A stretch of DNA of 64,000 nt from Crambe crambe (lineage: Eukaryota > Porifera > Demospongiae > Poecilosclerida > Crambeidae), in the NCBI GenBank assembly GCA_963924555.1, contig OZ004585.1, forward strand, positions 4,539,488-4,603,487. The letters are read 5' to 3'. Positions 49,659 to 61,022 of this stretch are shown one piece after another. The first letter of the stretch is position 1. Each line of letters begins with the position of its first letter. A model generated the notes under the pieces. The model was not told the origin of the DNA. It saw nothing but the letters and a program-made list of their open reading frames with translations, and made no database searches. Made by a program: the position numbers and the translations under genes.

Positions 49659-52600
49659 TACTCTTAGACAACCATATCTCTCGAACCACTCAAGCTACAG
49701 CTATGATTTCTGGATAAATTCACTCCAAATTCTACCAACTACGATCTTTTCTACTCGTTGATCCTCGAAAGAGTCGATGAAAAAGGAGACACTACGGAGC
49801 ACAGCACTCGACTAATTCAATTAGGAAGCCATCTTTTCTATAATACGCATGCGCATGTATTTGATATCCAATTATTCAAAATTACTCAGCTGTCTCTAGC
49901 TAGCTAGCTAGCTAGCTCTAGATAATGATGATAGACTACTGTATCGACTCGGGGATTTAGATTCACGACGGTAGACTCTATTTCAGCATCTTCCTTCGAC
50001 CTCCAAGTATAGCTCAACAATAACACAACACCTTGACTCGTTGATAATGATTGGGCTGGTATGCTGGAGAACTATTGGAGAACTATTCTTCTTTCATCTG
50101 TCCCTGCATACACATAGAAGAATGCTAAAACCATAAAAGAGAGGAAAAAAGACCAGGAACAAGTAAGGGAAAAAGCATTTTGTGAAATGAAAAAAGATGT
50201 AGGGATGACTACTGCTCAAAAAAGTAAGGAAACAAGAAGGATGGAATGGGATTAATCTTTGTTCTGTATATCCAGCCAACAATCCCTAGGGTAGCTTCAG
50301 ATTATAGTGTAGTAATGTACGTAAATATACCCGCTATACGGTATAAACTATGAAAGGTAAATTGAAAAGGGGGCCGGGACCAGTTTTTTATTTTATTTAT
50401 GAATGGTCTCTCCTTTTAGATATATGATGGATTGAATGGGGGACCAGCTTACTAACAAGAAATATCTCCCAAAATGCTCATGAATGCATGTCGGATGGTC
50501 TCCGTCTCCCAAAATTTAATGTTTATTTTGTAAATCTTTATAAGCTATTATAGGAATCAAGGTATCCAAACAAACAATGAGTCAGAATTATGATTATGAC
50601 TGGCAGCAAATCAATAACAGCTGCATGGTATAAGAACTATGATCCAATCCCTACAAGTGGATTTACATCCAATCTTGATGAAATGTTAAGTTGGTAGGAT
50701 CCTGTCTGTTATAAATGAAGTGATCACACAATCACTCCCTTGAGCACAACATGCTTCCCCCTTACTTCTCACTCATAATCAGTGCCTATGCCCAGGCTCT
50801 GAGTCTTCATGAAGACTAGTCATGGGGCTGAAGAATTATTGCTATACACAAACAGCTATAAGCATTTTCTTCAAGCTGCTAAAATCATTGAATTTAATTA
50901 GTATACCTGGAACTAAAATAGTCCTTCATGTAGCAAAGTAGGACTGCTAGCATTTATCATGAAACAGTACCATAGCTAGAGAAGTTATACATCCTCATGT
51001 CTGTCCATGAAGCTATGGGTCCATTATGTATAATATTGCAGAACTCCCCCAACATGATTAGTGTGTGGGCTTCTTTTGACAACCAAATCACTATACCATC
51101 ATGAATAGTTTATTTCCTCTCTAATCAATGCCTTTTGCATGTAGCTACATATTGAGCTCAATGTAATGTAATCATAGGGAGAGTGGTTTCAGTGGTTGAT
51201 ACACCAACTGTATGGCCAGGTAAGAACCATAATCTGACGTGAATAATAGCTACAAGCACTCACCAATATCTGATTGAGTTGATTGTTGAGGATATACAGT
51301 CAATGTGATAGTAATGTTGATATTGTCTCCCCTTAGTGACAAAGAGGCCAGATTTTGCTCCACAATGCATTGAATTGCGTACTGTTTTTCTTCCATTATG
51401 ACTAAATCAAGCTCACCAGTCATGATTTCCAAGGTCGTGTTAATCGTGTTACTTGTTCTATGAGTTATATTTATTGAGATCCCATTCTGTTCACAGCTGT
51501 CAGGACCACTAGATGATCCATTAAACATCCACCTCACACTGATATTACTTCCTTTAGCATTGCAATGAAAGATAGCTGTGTCACCATTTGTTATTGTCTG
51601 GAATGAAGGAGGAAGTTTAGTTATTGCACTTCTCTCTATAAGAATAATATGCAGCCAATAATAACAGCATTCCTCATGGAGTTATATACACTGTACCTAG
51701 TACTTTGATTTCCATGAGGGGTCCGGTAATATCCAATATTTGACAACGTTGAGAATCAGAGCATTGTCTAAATTTTACTTTACATCGGAATGCCCTCTGA
51801 TCAGTAGGACTTGAAATCAGTACAAAAAGGGTTCTGCTATCTTGAGAGAGTATATATTCTCTGTCTGAATCATTCATTAACCGTATTGGAATTGAATTCA
51901 CAAGTTGCTCCCATATTATAGTGTAAAGACTGTGTACAGTAGGCAGTGGAATGGGGCACATCAACATTGCAGATGTATTACAAAATACATCAGTAGAGAC
52001 AGTTTGATTAGATACAGTTGGGATAGCTGCATTAATAATAAAAAATACATTAATCATTGCTGCAATTAGGAAAGCAAAAACAAGTTATTGAGATATGATC
52101 AAAATTCTTCATTTTAGAGTAGAATTGGAATCAAATCCAAAGGAATTTTGGTTCAATTATAATGGTCTGTAACTAGTGAACGTTAATCATGTCAAATTAT
52201 AGCTCATTATTATTATAGATATATACCACAGTCATGTGAGATGTCCACTTTGAAAGTATATACATAAATTGTTATTCAAGAGGCTGTTGGTACGTGTAGC
52301 TTACAGTCTGTAAGTGCATGGTAACTATTATGACCAAAAATGTGACGCTAGCTAGTGCATACATAAAATATAAAAGTGCAGAGTCCTTTCATGGTGCCCT
52401 CACATCTTTATAATTTTTGTACATTTTATTTAATAGCATATGGATGGTAATTTTCAAGGTGTCAATAGGTACTATCCTTTGCATTAACTATCTACATATC
52501 TTCTCATTTCTTCTTCCTCTCATTTAGTTTAAGTTCCTGAAGACATCGGGCAAGCATATACTTCAGCTCATGATCACTGTTTGATCTACATTGTGACCTT

Positions 52601-54129
52601 AATTATTATCAGCTCTGTCAGTCATGCTAAAAAAACTTACTCTATAAAGACTCCTTTTGGAAAACTTGGTAGTTAATGTTATAAAGGACCAGTGATGCAG
52701 CTAAAAGAGGCATGGTAGTAGCTCCCTGTGACATATTGGTGACTGCACATTGGTGACACAATGGCATGAGATGAGGAGGAATCTTCAAAATAAAGGATAA
52801 AGTCAAGGGAGGCAGCTAATAAGATGCCATGTCTCACACAATCGACAGAGCCTTTCCAGTATCATTCTGCTGACTACTTAGGAAGATGCTGTATAATTCT
52901 ATTCATGCAAATGTTGAAGAAGAAAAAAACAAGCAGGGAATAATTTCACTCACTTCTGAAGAAACATACAAGCAAGAAGACCTGATGCTTAAATAAAGGT
53001 CTTCTACACTTTGCTTAGAGCTCATTTTCACAGGTAAACAGAAACAGATGGTATTAATCTTTCAATCTTTGGATAATGCCTGGTTCGTTCGTGATGCCTG
53101 GTTCATTCAGTCCTGATTACAATCCAGCATACACTATAAAGAGGAATGGCACAGATGCCCCATTGGAATGTTATGCTGGGATTCCCACTTGTCTTGCAAT
53201 AGAGTAACTCCATGGCTTTGAAGTGGTATATCATAATTGTAGCATTAGAAGGAAGGAATTAAATGTTTATGAGACACAATCATCCCAACTTGTTGCTATT
53301 TTTACTGGTAGCTCTCTCCAAAATTTGTATATACCCTTTTCCAAGTACTATCATGAGACTATAAGTAGCTATAATACTAGCTACATGGAATAGGAAACCC
53401 ACATCACCCTATGGTGACAAAAAGTGTTGAGTGCTATTTTTGTGTTAAGTTTGAGTTTATATAGGCCCTTCTTCTTTCTCTTCCTTTGTGGGTATAGGGC
53501 ATTGATGCTATATGCGCTGTATCCTAGGCTATGCATGTAGCTACTTCGGGAAATTAAAATTTCTACATGCGTGATCATGCAGACTTAATTCTGCAAATCA
53601 AATTGCAAAGTGCATACTAGATATCCTGTATTTGAGTACATACGTAGCTAGCTAGCTACATTATAGCTCATGTGTATAGCTATAACTCATTGCAGAGCTC
53701 AAGTCATACAGCAAAATATTGTTGCTATACTTAAACCCTATGTAACTAACTTTGAGTAAATACATAGCTAGATAGCTAGCTAGCTAGCTAGCTATATCTA
53801 CCAGATACAACAAACAAATTACCAGCAAACGAGATGTCTCCCGAGTGTTCTTCCCCTATTGTGCAGCGAACAATTGCCTCAGAATCCCTTGCAATATTGT
53901 AGGTCAGGTAGTTTCTATTGGTGTCTGTAGGCTGATCTCGGAGTAACGCACCCGTGCTGTTATAGAACTTGAATCTTGCATTTGAGCTAGCCCGGCCGCC
54001 ACTGTCTATACATTCCAGCTTTAATACGTTCGGAGCTTCTTCTGAAGGTTTATAGAAGTCCAAAATAGGCCTACCAAAAATCACATGGATTTCGCCCCAA
54101 AACAGAAAGTAAGTGAACAGAGATGCCAT
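41942..54129 (-). CDS. Ig-domain receptor tyrosine kinase, gene C (complete)
   Basis: Thirteen exons: 54129-53823, 52026-51697, 51635-51264, 48442-48380, 47752-47536, 47162-47101, 47016-46906, 46360-46274, 45948-45731, 45665-45553, 43648-43483, 43211-43069, 42086-41942. Every junction agrees in phase and the total is 2334 nt (777 residues). Order: signal peptide and Ig1, Ig2, Ig3 (same modules as copies A and B), Ser/Thr stalk, transmembrane helix ([20 protein letters not shown], about residue 383), juxtamembrane, kinase. Kinase motifs: GQGEFG near 488, VAVK (Lys 513), HRDLAARN (618), DFG (638), activation-loop [26 protein letters not shown] and [12 protein letters not shown]. All catalytic residues are present. 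[13 protein letters not shown] and QVAKGM most resemble MET/AXL-type kinases. The C-terminal tail is short. It presumably signals at the plasma membrane in response to an unknown ligand. Upstream in-frame codons before 54129 are ignored because copies A and B start at this Met. Confidence 0.85.
42759..42868. repeat. Foldback hairpin in last intron of gene C
   Basis: Arms near CAAAAGTGTTTACTGCACAC and TTGTCCCAATACACACAC with complements, loop GTTTTTGTTTTTG. Confidence 0.8.
44518..44965. mobile_element. Foldback MITE family 2 copy in gene C intron
   Basis: Sits in the 1.9-kb intron between the HRD and DFG exons. It is close to 34378-35005, with part of the flank deleted, ending in the AGAGAGTGCTACCACACTCT palindrome. 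Confidence 0.85.
46784..46830. repeat. TC dinucleotide microsatellite
   Basis: About 22 CT units lie in the intron between the juxtamembrane exon and the P-loop exon of gene C. Confidence 0.95.
48812..49636. mobile_element. TIR element in the Ig3-stalk intron of gene C
   Basis: TTATTAGCGTAAGGCATCA at 48816 faces TGATGCCTTACGCTATTA at 49613, about 22-base inverted ends, followed by an ATT microsatellite (49625-49665). The interior has no convincing frame. Confidence 0.6.
49637..51263. other. Remainder of gene C intron 3
   Basis: 49665-49880 is a repeat also present, split by a transposon, at 37195-37315 and 38195-38260. A TAGC run lies at 49900-49920. No exon recognised. Confidence 0.5.
52027..53822. 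other. Intron 1 of gene C
   Basis: No coding sequence seen. TAGC simple repeats at 53643-53660 and 53768-53795 lie just inside the donor. Confidence 0.5.
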
Positions 54130-54222
54130 AGCTAAAAAGTAGCTAGCTACAACGGAAATTTTCCAGACGTCTCGCAAGCCACACCCATTAAATGATTTCA
54201 CTTCCACGTACGTGGGTACCAC

Positions 54223-55348
54223 CATAGATATACTAGACTACGTACACAGGATTGGAAACAGGGCATGCGCGCGTATAATTTATGAACCATCCGTGTAGGT
54301 ACCTGGCGAACAGAGAAATCTTACACAAAATAAGAAAGAGGGTGAAAGGCAAGGTATTTAGTGCAGCAATAATTATGATTATAAGTGAAAAGGCTCAATG
54401 ACCTATAGCTGTAGTAGTTTATCATGTCAGTTTAGTCTATTTACTGTTGCTATGGAAGAAAAACATGGAAACAGGTGACTGAAAAGTTTTGTGGCACTCC
54501 TACTACTAAAATAGAAGTCTAGCTGCCTTACTTTTGGTATAAAATGAAAGATACTAGTTGACCATATGTACTCAAGTAGTTTTAATTTTATGCAGGGCTG
54601 GAGATGGCATGCCATTTGCCATTGATGGTGTAAGAAGCCATTTCACTATGTTGTTGTTCTTATGTGAGGAGATGAGATACTTTCTTGTATCAGGGGCAGG
54701 AAAGGATACACTGGGGCAGCTTTATTCTTCATCTTGATCCCCCAAAACAAGTATATCACAACAAATCGCTCGATGAATTGGATGCTCAGCAGTGCACTAT
54801 CAATACTTGTTATTATCATTTTCTTATTATAACATGAAAGGAAATATGTGTAAAGTGACAGTATTAGTTACTACATTATAGTATCCTTCTTTACTATAGC
54901 TTTTCTTGACAGCCAGCCATGGGTAATCTGAAGAAACAATAACATTGACATGATTTTTTTACAGGCACCTTTAAAAAGTACATATGTACATATGAATGAT
55001 CACTACCTAACAGATTGGTGGAAAAAAAGAGACTATACTTTTAATATCCAAGCTCCAGAGGTCCACAAAGTCGAACTACCATTGTTACTCGCAATTATAC
55101 CCTCTATCACTTGAGAAACCAGCCTTTTTAAGAACTATGCTTGTTTAGCACTATACTAGCCCACTCTTTGCATTCTTTAAACTTACCAATTGGCTATAGT
55201 TTAGCAGAAATTTGGCACACTACTTCTCCTCCCCTGTTTGTTTGGGGCAATTTAGCACGAACAGCTGCCTACACGGATTGTCAGTATTGTCGTTATGGGC
55301 GCACGTGACCTGTTTCCAATCCTGTGTACGTAGTCTAGTATATCTATG
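54223..55348. mobile_element. TIR transposon (CATAGATA ends) upstream of gene C
   Basis: Ends CATAGATATACTAGACTACG and, inverted, CGTAGTCTAGTATATCTATG share about 40 bases. GTACCAC is duplicated at 54216 and 55349. It belongs to the family at 37316-38194 and lies only 93 bases upstream of the gene C start codon, so it may affect its promoter. No transposase frame. Confidence 0.8.
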
Positions 55349-55365
55349 GTACCACTCTTATGTCC

Positions 55366-55430
55366 TAGTCTCGTGAACCAGACCCTACGCGCGCGCGAAA
55401 CGCGCGCGTAGGGTCTGGTTCACGAGACTA
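55366..55430. repeat. Perfect 65-base palindrome
   Basis: TAGTCTCGTGAACCAGACCC followed by TACGCGCGCGCG and GAAA-like loop, then the exact complement. CG-rich centre. Confidence 0.95.
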
Positions 55431-56351
55431 TCTTATATCCTTGTTCATATTCCGCCAAATAATTGGGTGATGCACCCTCCTCCCCCCCCCCCCCCCCCTC
55501 CCCTCAACACCATTATAGTATCCCCATGTGATTATTCTCAACTAGCCACCACTTCTACAATATCCATTTAGCTACAATAATTGTTAGCCATATCCATGAT
55601 GATTTTAACTATCACTTGAAAACATTAGCAGCACTCCGTCACACTCTAAAATATTTGTGGTGCAGTAATGCCAGTCAAATTCATATTATATATTCTTTTT
55701 CATGTGTATACTTCTCAAGTAGCTAAGCAAAGCACTGAGATACCCCATGGAAAACAGGTGCTTTATGTAGCTACATATAATTGGGGCGAGCCTGAGCGAA
55801 CCCCACACTAGCGAGTTGGCTCTAGAATTCGCTATATCAGAGAGTGCGGTAGCACTCTCTAAGTAGGGATGGCAGGTCAAAGTCCATAGGACAGTATAAA
55901 CTAAAAACTCTTCTTTCTCTTCTACCCTTACTCTATAGATTCTCACAAGTCATGGCCCTATCCCTACATCTACACAGAAGACAGGACAATGTATAATAAT
56001 CTAAAATTCATTCTATAACATTAACAAAAAACGATTTCAAAAATTGACTTTTGTTCTAGTTTTCAACATAATAATAATCAGATCGGCGTACTGACTAACT
56101 GGCTATAGTCATCAGAATTCTGTTCGGGCCATCTGTTAGAGCGGCACATAGAGGCTGATCTTTTGCTATTAGTTTTCACTACAGTTCCATTTCACAATTC
56201 AGTGATTATGGAACACTAGCTAATCTAGCTAGAGCTAGCTGTTCAGCTTTGATATCTATACTTCAGCTAGCTATTTCTTGTGTTTCAGTCATTCCTCAGT
56301 ACAGATTCTCATCCTACACATAATCAGTCTGTGCAGTTTGCTCACTTCACC

Positions 56352-57222
56352 ATGCCAGTGCCTCCAGCTGCGCACCCCAACTATAGATAACGCATTTTCA
56401 TTCACTGCTCTTACAATTACATCATCCAGTGCCACCTCCAGCCGCGCACCCCCTCCCAGAAGGTAAGCAACTATGGAAATTTCTCCACTCTCACAATTAC
56501 ATCATCCAGTGCCACCTCCAGCTGTGCGCCCCATCCCAGAAGGTGAGCAACTACATGTATGTATAATTATCACATTCACTGCTCTTACAATTACATCATC
56601 CAGTGCCACCTCCACCCGCACGCCGCCCCCTCCCAGAAGGTAAGCAACTATGGAAATTTCTCCACTCTCACAATTACATCATCCAGTGCCACCTCCAGCT
56701 GTGTGCCCCATCCCAGAAGGTGAGCAACTACATGTATGTAGAATTATCACATTCACTGCTCTTACAATTACATCATCCAGTACCACCTCCAGCCGCACGC
56801 CCCCTCCCAGAAGGTAAGCACTATAGATAGCACATTTCATAATCTTACAATTACATCATCCAGTGCCACCTCCAGCTGTGCGCCCCCTCCCAGAAGGTAA
56901 GGAAGATAACACATTTCATGATCTTACAATTACATCATCCAGTGCCATCTCCAGCTTCCCACCCTCACCCAGAAGGTGCATGGAGGGGTAGGGCCAGGGC
57001 CAGGCGGAGGGGGAGGGGACGTCAACGGTTCTGCCCGTTCCCGTGTGAGTACATACTTAACTATTTTCCACCAACACATAACATGCATCACCATAATCTA
57101 TAATTCCAGACCCAAACATGTACAATGGAAATCGTAAGTAATATAAAACAGTACAAAATCACTTAGCTATGGCTACTTCTCTTTTCCAGTAGCTACACTT
57201 TCATTACCATGGGAGGTAAAAA
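56352..57222 (+). CDS. Proline-rich micro-exon gene, copy 2
   Basis: Six 33/36-nt micro-exons start at 56430, 56510, 56604, 56687, 56781 and 56864, all phase 1-1 with CAG acceptors and GTAAG/GTGAG donors. Exon 7 (56943-57044) goes on from VPSPASHPHPEG into an Arg/Gly-rich run (GRARARRRGRGRQRF) and ends at CCCGT/GTGAGT. A 24-nt exon (57110-57133) and a further exon starting near 57190 follow in phase. The ATG exon equivalent (56352) has lost 16 bases, including its donor, so initiation here may differ or the copy may be non-functional. Function unknown: a proline-rich chain with a basic end. Located upstream of gene C, just as copy 1 is upstream of copy B. Confidence 0.55.
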
Positions 57223-58232
57223 GTAAGTCGTGCACTCTAACACTATAAAACATTTCATTTGCATCTCAATACTTGCAGAAATCCTCAACAAGAACTCAAG
57301 GCAAGCATAAAGCTGCTATAGCTAGGCTTCATTTAACCCTATTGCTTCATACTTGCAGAACTCAAATCATTCATAATAATCTCGCGATCATCACGTACTC
57401 AAACAGCAGATCTCTATACTAAGCTGCACAAAATCCTGCTATCAAAGCTACCAGCATCATAACATGTACACACAGGAGGTAGCACACGTGCCACAAATTA
57501 CTACTCTTATTTGCTCATTCCCCACACCCTCCCTCATACAAGACAACCAAACGTCTAGTATTCAACTTAATGTTTCATTCTGCTCTCATTTGCACTGCAC
57601 ATGCTCATCCATCCTCCCTCATGTAAGACAACCAAACCTCAACAACTATTATTAAATTGAATGATTGTGCTCCTCTAGCTACAATAATGCTTTTCACTCC
57701 TCAGTACTGTATCCACAACAGATAGCTACTCATCCTTCATGTCAGTCATACTCTCCTCCCTCAAGATAACAAAACATTCTTCAGTCCTATGCTTGCAAAC
57801 AATACCGATTGCAAATTAACCCTCAGCAGGCATGCACGAGAGGGTACTCTCAATACAAAAACTGCCCAATCACTCCTTATTGCACATGCCCACACACATT
57901 AATTGAAAAAAGAAAACACCGAAATCTGGGTATTAGCTAAGTGCAGCCATTCATTTCTTCAGGTTCTTCTTCACCACTGCACCTTCTCATTCTCTGCCAA
58001 GTGAAGATATTGAAGCCTCTTCATCAGTCAATCATCCCTGACGAATATAACATTCAAAATTAATCATTGAGCTTTTCTTAGCATATATTTGGAAATAACT
58101 ACTTCTTATGAATATGAATAATACACAAGTACGTATTATTATCTTCCATATCCAGTGCTATGTGCTTACCAAAGAGGAACATTTCAATTTATATAGCTAA
58201 TTACAAAGAAAAAGAATGGAAACAAGTGAATG
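57223..58232 (+). other. 3' region of micro-exon gene copy 2
   Basis: Corresponds to 10898-11555 of copy 1, without the inverted arm but with extra sequence at 57500-57880 containing repeated CCTCCCTCAT-like segments. No product assigned. Confidence 0.45.
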
Positions 58233-58590
58233 CAAAAAATTTCTTCTAAATAAAAAGTGAAGTAGGGATAGCAGTAAATTTAGCTGCATTCCTATCACTC
58301 CTACCCCTCCTAAAATTTCAATATCCACGCCCATATATACACCCAACTTAAATCCCTACTCTTCACTCCCCCTTCAGCAATACGTGAGTCAAGTAACCCC
58401 TTACCCGTACCCATCACCAAACTCAAGAATCACAGCAATAATATTATTACAAAACTACTATTCCTATGAATTAAGTTGGGTGTATATATGGGCGTGGATA
58501 TTGAAATTTTAGGAGGGGTAGGAGTGATAGGAATGCAGCTAAATTTTAATGCTATCCCTACTTCACTTTTTATTTAGAAGAAATTTTTTG
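58233..58590. mobile_element. Foldback MITE family 1 copy
   Basis: Follows copy 2 of the micro-exon gene exactly as the full copy at 11556-12040 follows copy 1, so it was in place before that duplication. The centre is deleted. Confidence 0.9.
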
Positions 58591-58759
58591 CATTCATTAT
58601 ACATTGTTTTGTCTTCTGTGTAGATGTAGGGATAGGGCGCCCGGCCATGACTTGTGAGAACCTGTAGAGTAAGGGTAGAAGAGAAAGAAGAGTTTTTAGT
58701 TTATACAGTCTTAATGACCTTTGACCTGCCATCCCTACTTAGAGAGTGCTACCGCACAT

Positions 58760-60506
58760 AAAGGATCTGTCCTGAGAGTGTCTATTGGCACCACAGGTGT
58801 TCTTTTTCCTATATTTTGCCACTTCACCAACTCCTTCTCTGCATCGCTCCAACCACACTTTCCTACGTATCTTGACATAGCTAGCTAACTGGTACCAACT
58901 CTCCTTCAAACCAATTGCCTGTAGGTCTCCTGATATCAGGTCTCTCTCCACCTCTTCTTTGGCCCATGGCATGCCCTCTTCTTCCCCAGCTCCCCAAACA
59001 ACGACTTCTTTGGCATCATCCATGCGACCCAGATGACCCTGTCCATAATGATGTCTGGGATCTGCCAAACTTGTTTGCTAGGGTCTTTGATGTCAATCTC
59101 TGCTCCCACTGCTCATACCTGGTGACACCTAGCTATAGGATGGTCCTCACACAGCGATTGTGAAAGGTGGTCAGTCACCTCACATGTTCAGCTTTTAGAG
59201 TCCATGTTTCTGCTCCATACATCAACACTGCCAATACTGTGGCCCTGTACACTGCTCTCTTGGTTGGTAATGAGAGGATAGGGTTATTGAAGATTGGGCC
59301 TCTCAGAGAGCCAAAAGCTCTAGAGGCTTTCACAATCCTGCACTTCACATCATTCGTAACATCTCCATCCCTTAACATGACTGAGCCCAAATACGCAAAG
59401 TGATCTACCATCTCTATCTCCCCACCTTCAACCTGAACTGGAGCAACATCCTCTTCATTAAGGGACTCTCCCACAGCCATTCCCTTCATCTTCTCAATGC
59501 TCACTGTCAATCCCCACCTTCCTTGCCATAGTCTCCAGACAGCCTCGGGATGTAGTGTACAGTGCAACATCATTGGCAAACTGGGACTCTGTCACTCTCA
59601 CCACACTCAACCTTGACTTCGCAGTCCTGTCTCCATCCAGCTTCCTTCCACGATGAAAGAGAACATCCACTCCAGCCTCAGTGTCACCCCTATGCCAACT
59701 AGCCACCACAGCACTGAAATAGATGTTGAAGAGTGTGGGAGCCAGTGTGCACCCATGCTGAAGGCCATAACTTCAAAACCATCAGAGAGCGAAGTTCCTA
59801 TTCTGACTTCAGCCTCCATGCCTTCATGAAAGGGCTTCACAATCCTCAACATCCTTGGAGGTGCACCACACCTCTCCAACACCCGCCACAGAACTGCTCT
59901 TGGCACAGAGTCGTATGCCTTCCGCAAGTCCACAAAGAGGGTGAATAATGAATCATGATGCCCTTGCCTTCTCCAGCAGCTGTCTTACCACAAAAATCAT
60001 ATCACTCCCTTCCTAAAACCACACTGGGATTCTGGCAGCACCCGCTCTGCAATCATCTGAAGCCACTCTTGGATGATCCTAGCAAAGATTTTCCCCACCA
60101 CATCCAACAAGCTGATCCCACGCCAGTTGTCACAGTGCTGGGGTATAGGCACCACTTCAGCATTCTTCCAATCTGCCACTACCTCCCCCTCCCTCCACAT
60201 GACCTGCATCAACTCCAATAGCCTGTCCCAGAGAATTGCACCACCAAACAACACCAGCTCAGGCAGGATCCCTGTCTTACCTCCAGCCTTACGCCTCTTC
60301 ATCTTGGACAGAGCTGCCTCCAGTTCCTCTTCTGTGGAGGGCTCATCAAGGTCCAGACAAGGGGGCAATAATGGCATCTCCTGGACAACTGCATCGTCAA
60401 ACTCACTTTGCTGGTTCAACAACTTGTGGAAGTGCTGATACCACCTTTGTAGCACTTCCTCTGGACCCTGTGTCATCCCACCATCCTCCTTCCTCACTTC
60501 ACTCTA
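58760..60506 (-). pseudogene. Non-LTR (LINE) reverse transcriptase, 5'-truncated and broken
   Basis: The minus strand shows, in shifting frames, WKNAEVVPIPQ, NWRGISLLDVVGKIFARI, CGFRKG, MDLRKAYDSVPRAVLWRVL, an altered catalytic box FANDVALY (usually F/YADD), FAYLGSVM and a C-terminal HNRCVRTILGVTRYEQW. At least three frameshifts occur, and the endonuclease half is absent. Both ends abut copies of the AGAGAGTGCTA-type palindrome. It is a dead fragment. Confidence 0.85.
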
Positions 60507-60598
60507 GGTGATAAGGATAAAGGTAGCTAGCTTCTACACAAATTTGTCAACCTTTACCCATCAAAGAGTATGATAGTACTCTCTAAGTAGGGATAGCA

Positions 60599-60636
60599 CG
60601 GCTGAATATCTCCCAGCAAGTTACTCCAAATGACCA
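60599..60636 (-). pseudogene. Truncated tyrosine kinase exon
   Basis: After a CCACAG acceptor the sequence reads [12 protein letters not shown], identical in protein to the start of the 43211-43069 exon of gene C. It then runs into a short palindromic element and a stop. No other kinase exon was found nearby, so this is a relic of another gene copy. Confidence 0.8.
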
Positions 60637-61022
60637 CTGTGGCTTAATAATGCCTTAATTCTAATTTCATTAAGTCCACAAAGTATGGATTCCTCCATAA
60701 TAATCCAGGAGTCACAATCAGTATTAATGTCAATATGCAGCTAAAGAGTACAAATTTTCCTAGACATGATAGCTAATAGCTATCTAAAAGCATATTCAAT
60801 AAAACTGTTACAGTTATAAAATGAGTAGAGAATTATTAATGAAGTGGTAGCTAGAGGAAAATCTTAATGCCCAAATAATTTCAAATTGTATTTGGTGCTA
60901 ACTGGAATGGTTAAAAAAATTAAGTGGGATTAAAAAAATAAGTCTATAAATTAATTTAGTTACGGTCAAGTACGAGGATAAGAGCAAAATTAAAATAACA
61001 TAAAGTGGGATAAATGTAGCTG
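60637..61022. other. No gene seen
   Basis: AT-rich spacer between the kinase relic and the NHL exon; no recognisable feature. Confidence 0.5.

Noticed and set aside
53788..54225. Longer N-terminus for gene C starting at 54225
   Set aside because: The extra codons come from upstream sequence, the last few bases inside a transposon. Copies A and B start at the Met before ASLF, and only that start gives a clean signal peptide.
55366..55430. Transcription terminator or microRNA precursor
   Set aside because: Many comparable hairpins in the window are mobile foldback elements; nothing indicates processing or termination.
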